Assembly (NCBI GenBank): GCA_033239005.1
Contig: BSQZ01000036.1
Location: forward strand, 4,677,501-4,741,500
Reading direction: 5' to 3'
Source of the DNA: Lamellibrachia satsuma
Lineage: Eukaryota; Annelida; Polychaeta; Sabellida; Siboglinidae
DNA length: 64,000 bases
In this document: positions 59,611-64,000 of the stretch, piece after piece
Position numbering within the stretch: the first letter of the stretch is position 1
Layout of the letters: each line of letters opens with the position of its first letter
Notes under the pieces: generated by a model
What the model saw: only the letters and a program-made list of their open reading frames with translations
Told to the model about the DNA's origin: nothing
Database searches by the model: none
Program-made: the position numbers and the translations under genes

Positions 59611-59897
59611 CGACTGACAGTCGTGACAGGTTGATGCATGTTGGTAGCGGCTGGAACTATCGCCACTGCCCAGCGGAATCCTGTGGAACTATTCGAAAAT
59701 GGCGGGTTTGTCTCACTTGTCTGCTCATCAATGGCGAGCTCTGGCTTTGAGCTGTACCGGCGACGGCAGAGAAGAGAACGTCGTCGTTCATGCTGGACTA
59801 AGTACTGGTTGTTAAGGCATGACGAAAAAGGGCTTTTAATAATCTAGTGCGAGAGTTCAGCACGAACGACGACGTTTCGTTTCGTTTCGTGAGCTAC

Positions 59898-60278
59898 TCA
59901 GGATGGACGTGGAAGTAGCAGTAGGCCTACGTCCCGCCATCTTGAAGCAGAATACGTCGATGCAGGCGAACGATTGTTATACTCTTTGAAATTGGCGTCG
60001 AACAAACTCTGCCTCACCTGCCAGAGGTCTAATAACTTCTCTTCTAATTCTATATTCCACGCAGTATTTACCACCTGCGACCATTTCTCCATGTTTTTAT
60101 GGACAGTCCCGTGACTTCTAAGAAGCTCCTGACTGGCAAGTGCCTCAAACGTTTCGGTATGCAAAAAATACGTCGCCGACGCGTGGTAGACTGGGGTTGT
60201 ACCAGCATACACGTCACGACGCGATTCGCCGGCGACTATTTGCCTGCGACGATTTGTCTTTTCCGGCATACACGTCAC
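59898..60278 (-). pseudogene. MADF/Myb-SANT-like domain fragment inside the inverted-repeat element
   Basis: A 126-codon minus-strand ORF. Its middle reads WNIELEEKLLDLWQVRQSLF followed by DANFKEYNNR, the start of a MADF domain (helix with two W/L positions, then 'LYD...KEY.NR'). The rest of the domain does not follow; the sequence after NNR is not domain-like. The N-terminal third lies over the element's repeats. This looks like a broken remnant of the DNA-binding accessory protein that some cut-and-paste transposons carry. Confidence 0.5.
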
Positions 60279-60474
60279 GACGCGATTATTTATTTGTGAC
60301 GATTTGTCTTTAATATAAACATGTTTGGTATTCTACGACGCGATAAAGACTGGATAAATACTGCCCTCGAGACAGGCGTCGCGTCACAAGGGGGGCATAC
60401 ACGTCTCGACAAATCGTCGTAGACGCGTCGAAGACACTAAAACCCAGTCGCGTCGTGACGTGTATGTCGGGCTT

Positions 60475-61794
60475 TCAAGTCGCCGTGCAGTGGTTGTCTT
60501 CTTCCGTTCTTAGGACGTGTCCGATCCAGTTCCATCTTCTCCTCCTTATTTATGTGCTGATCTTTCTGCGCCTTCATGACATGATGGATTGTGTTGAGGT
60601 ATACCCTATATTTCAACACAGTTCATCGCATAATTACGGTGATTGGTCAATGTTGTTTTTATTCTAAACCTGGCTACAATAGCACCCCAATTTCAACGAT
60701 ATTTTGGGCATTCCTTATCTGTTTGAAACAAACCTCCGAACTCAAACAGTTCGTTGTCAGCCCTAATCACAGAAGCGGGCCGGTATCAATTTCTGCTACG
60801 AAGATTCACATCTGTTAATCTGGGAACGGATTAATATTTTCCATTGGCAACATAATCTGTCGGCGCACCTGGTTAATTGCTGACCAAGTATTTTTTAAAT
60901 AACGTAGAATTAAGCAACGTATACGAGACGACATACTTTTTAGAATTCGCATGTTTTTAGGTAAGATGTCAAACCTTGTTAAAATTCATTTAAAAAACCA
61001 ATGTCAGTATTAAAATTGGAATGATATAGCTAACTTGATCAAAACATCTTAGATATCCAAGAAATGTCCCCGATATTCTGCTTGATGCGTTGTTAAATTA
61101 TTTGTGGAATAACGGTCGAACGACAGTAATTATGATGCAATGATAATAGTGTTGTAAACAAGTTAAAACTTGAAATATCGGGTTTATTTACGGAATAGGA
61201 AATACGACTTTGTTGGTATTCCATGTCTTGGCATGTATATAATGTATTGTAGGTTTATGATGTCTAATTAATTATCATAATTACATCTGGTTTGATGTAT
61301 ATGTAATCATGACTCATTTTTGGAAATACTAAACAATGGAATTTCAACTTAAAATGTAGCCCTTAAATAAGTTCCTTAAAACTCGCATTATTTTGGGCTC
61401 GGTATTTCATTAAAAAATTATTTTCGCAATGTTGACATTCACGTGATTTCGTTTTGTCTACGTTGCTGCCAGTATAACTTAATTCAACTGATAATTTTCC
61501 ATTGACATTAGGAGTGATAATACAATGTCATATGCATTCCAATAATATGTGCACATAACGAAATATAAGAATTTGTGTTCTAGCAAGGTTAGGACTGTCA
61601 CCATGTCTTGTACAATGTGATGACGAGTACTTAAGAAATTACTGAACTGCGTAAGTCACTTTCACGTGAAAGTGACATTTCCTGTTGATATGAACTTTCT
61701 TATGGTAGGGCGTCTTCTAAGTATCTCAAAATGATCTTTTTAATTTCACTTGTTAGTTCACTTGTCTTCGTCCTGTCGCCTAATCTTCATATTG
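60475..61794. other. Unassigned DNA
   Basis: Moderately AT-rich; short ORFs only, none with recognisable content. Confidence 0.4.
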
Positions 61795-62362
61795 GTCAGT
61801 ATTAGCTTCATTCTGTTGCTCAGTATTGCTTTCATTATATTGCCCAGTATTGTCTTCATTATATTGTTCGGTATTGCTTTCATTCTGTTGCCCAGTATTT
61901 TCTTCATTATATTGTTCGGTATTGCTTTCAGTATATTGCCCAGTATTGTCTTCATTATATTGTTCGGTATTGCTTTCATTCTGTTGCCCAGTATTCTCTT
62001 CATTCCGTTGCCCAGTATTGTCTTCATTATATGGTTCGGTATTGCTTTCATTATATTGCCCAGTATTGTCTTCAATATATTGTTCGGTATTGCTTTCATT
62101 ATATTGCCCAGTATTGTCTTCAATATATTGTTCGGTATTGCTTTCATTCTGTTGCCCAGTATTGTCTTCATTATATTTTCGGTATTGCTTTCATTATATT
62201 GCCCAGTATTGTCTTCATTATATTTTCGGTATTGCTTTCATTATATTGCCCAGTATTGTCTTCATTATATTGTTCGGTATTGCTTTCATTATATTGCCCA
62301 GTATTGTCTTCATTATGTTGCTCATGCAGTATTGTCTTCATTCTGTTGCCCAGTATTGTCTT
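61795..62362. repeat. Minisatellite of about 46-50 bp, GCCCAGTATTGTCTTCATTA type
   Basis: GCCCAGTATTGTCTTCATTA alternates with TTGTTCGGTATTGCTTTCAT about a dozen times. Each pair of half-units is itself related. All three plus frames stay open because the unit has no stops; I do not regard the repeat ORF as a gene. Confidence 0.9.
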
Positions 62363-62605
62363 ATGACATTTAACCACAAACAACCCTGTGTTGAGCTAAC
62401 ATAGGAGCGGTTTATTTTCAGAGTTTTCCTTCTCTAGAATTAGTGAGTCCACAGCAGGTATTCTCCCCGCGGGGTCTTTTACATCCACTGGCACATAGGC
62501 ACCAGGTAGAAGGGATCTCTTCCGAAAGACACGGGCAAAGTGGGGTGAACGAAGTTGCCCAAGCTTCGAAACGGCGGAGGTGGTTTTGACATTTTTTTTA
62601 CCAGT
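62362..62605 (+). repeat. Dispersed repeat with TCTTCCGAAAGACAC motif, copy 3, inserted in a minisatellite
   Basis: CGGGGTCTTTTACATCCACT, GGCACATAGGCACCAGG, ATCTCTTCCGAAAGACACGG and CAAGCTTCGAAACGG follow the same order as the other copies. GACATTT occurs at both edges (about 62363 and 62589) and may be a target-site duplication. The minisatellite at 61790-62362 resumes briefly after it (CCAGTATTGTCTTCATTCC at about 62601). Confidence 0.55.
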
Positions 62606-63142
62606 ATTGTCTTCATTCCTAAAAAAATTGTAGGAAACTGACAACTCGCTGATGACGTAATCTGTTTACGTGACGAGGCGCTGAAATGGCTCGGTGAAGT
62701 CAACAATGACATCGGCCGTGGAACAATGACTTTCCACTTTGCTTGAGCCAGTCTTTGTGTAGTGTGACTCCCACTGATTCGCCAGCACGGTAGCCCGTCT
62801 GTGAAGTGATTAATTTAAGGGTTAATAATCCAGTGACCGCGGTAAGGATCACGCACACGTCGTGTGATGCTAGATTGTCGTCATTATAACGCGATCAGCG
62901 TCTACGGTACGAAACAGAAGCAATCGCTCGCGTCGCTGTCTTGCGCTCGTTAGGGCATCAAAGCTATCGAGCGGGCGAGACAGTGAGTCATTGATGGCAT
63001 CGTCCGTCAAACGAAATGGCAACCGTATACAATTCTGGAGATGAATTAGAATTTAGATGGAATTTTACTGGATAACGATTGTTTTGCGGGACATTGCCAC
63101 ACCGAATGTATCAGTAAATAAAACATGTTGTTTATTGTATTT

Positions 63143-63225
63143 ATATATATATGTATGCATGTATGTATGTATGTATGTATGTATGTATGTATGTATGTAT
63201 GTATGTATGTATGTATGTATATATG
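63143..63225. repeat. (TATG)n microsatellite
   Basis: ATGTATGTATGTATGTATGT, directly joined to the following (TA)n. Confidence 0.97.
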
Positions 63226-63375
<150 letters not shown>

Positions 63376-63916
63376 CTCAGCCATGGATTAATTTCAACTG
63401 TTAATTAAATTAACTCAGTTAAGAATTAAGTTAATTTAATTTAATAAATTAACTTTTCCAGATTTAGTTTAATTAACAAATTCCCAATTAACTCTCAGCT
63501 AAATGCTCATTTAACAGTTGATATTACTGGATAGTTCACTGTCATGTCATCCAGGTGTTTCCAGAAGGCCTGCAGTCACTATTCCAGTCACTAGCCTGAG
63601 AGACATCAGGTTCAGGAATGCGTAAACAGGAGGGAGAACATCACAGAGCGCACAGACACTGTACCAACTGGGGTGGGCTGGTCATTCAGGCACATGTGAA
63701 TTGGAGGGAAGGCGTAGACAATGGAACGTCATCTGGTAGGGGGATAAGATGATGGCTAATCTTGGCTTCAGCAAATCTCCGTTTAAAATAAACCTTTCGG
63801 GCTGGCAACTTGCAACCAAGTTGACTGATCTATGGGGCCAATAATTTGTGTATGTGTTCCGTTAATGAGAAGATGTGGAGAAAGGTAACATATAGGTAAC
63901 ATATAGGTACATATAG

Positions 63917-63918
<2 letters not shown>

Positions 63919-64000
<82 letters not shown>
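63919..64000. repeat. (TA)n microsatellite running off the window
   Basis: Preceded by GGTAACATATAGGTAC repeats; continues to the last base. Confidence 0.97.

Larger units (their letters stand above)
59395..60474. mobile_element. Inverted-repeat DNA transposon with MADF-like fragment (1080 bp)
   Basis: The ends are 25-bp inverted repeats starting AAGCCCGGCAGACACGTCAC (59395) and, reversed from 60474, AAGCCCGACATACACGTCAC; 23 of 25 positions agree. The subterminal DNA repeats ACACGTCACGACGC and CGATTTGTCGC many times on both sides and in both orientations. No target-site duplication is evident. The superfamily is unsure; the MADF-like ORF inside fits Harbinger-type or related elements. Confidence 0.65.

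Noticed and set aside
61750..62404. 207- and 192-codon plus-strand ORFs of hydrophobic repeats that could pass for a membrane protein
   Set aside because: The minisatellite unit has no stops in any plus frame and also opens a minus frame; there is no non-repeat coding flank.

Overview
This is a 64 kb piece of an animal nuclear genome. The genes are split by GT-AG introns, the DNA is AT-rich with long (TA)n and (CA)n arrays, and non-LTR retrotransposons, a Penelope-like remnant and many hAT-type DNA transposons are present. A kinase assembled from ten in-frame exons resembles STK33 but is clearly diverged from the human protein as I remember it, so I favour an invertebrate metazoan. The phylum cannot be fixed by eye.

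Layout. 1-8.8 kb: intergenic repeat-rich DNA with a tRNA-derived SINE, a 5'-truncated LINE (2877-4550) and two reverse-strand LINE fragments (6086-6916, 7370-7717). 8.9-11.6 kb: the last exon or exons of an unrecognised plus-strand gene encoding a highly charged protein. 14.15-33.63 kb, with a probable 5' exon near 48.1 kb: an STK33-like Ser/Thr kinase gene on the minus strand. Its introns hold a decayed LINE, a tRNA-Leu(CAG) gene, several short hAT elements with exact or near-exact 8-bp target-site duplications, a large minisatellite and a Penelope-like GIY-YIG remnant. 48.1-48.8 kb: a candidate promoter region. 50-56 kb: mostly unassigned DNA with one GC-rich ORF region. 56.19 kb: a possible plus-strand first coding exon. 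56.6-64 kb: repeats, namely complex CACG/CA arrays split by a 1.36 kb hAT element, a 1.08 kb inverted-repeat transposon carrying a MADF-like fragment, a 50-bp-period minisatellite interrupted by a SINE-like insert, and long (TATG)n/(TA)n arrays.

The kinase is complete in outline (about 438 aa) and keeps every catalytic motif I looked for, so it is predicted to be active. The most notable observation is a tandem pair of 122-nt exons (18254-18375 and 18077-18198). They have identical length and identical phases, start and end alike, and lie 55 nt apart. Using exactly one keeps the reading frame; using both or neither breaks it. They look like mutually exclusive exons that swap the alpha-G region of the kinase C-lobe.

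The plus-strand gene at 8.9 kb and the kinase appear to be tail to tail, with opposing poly(A) signals only 28 bp apart at about 11.6 kb. All assignments are from reading the sequence; no database search or transcript data were available.
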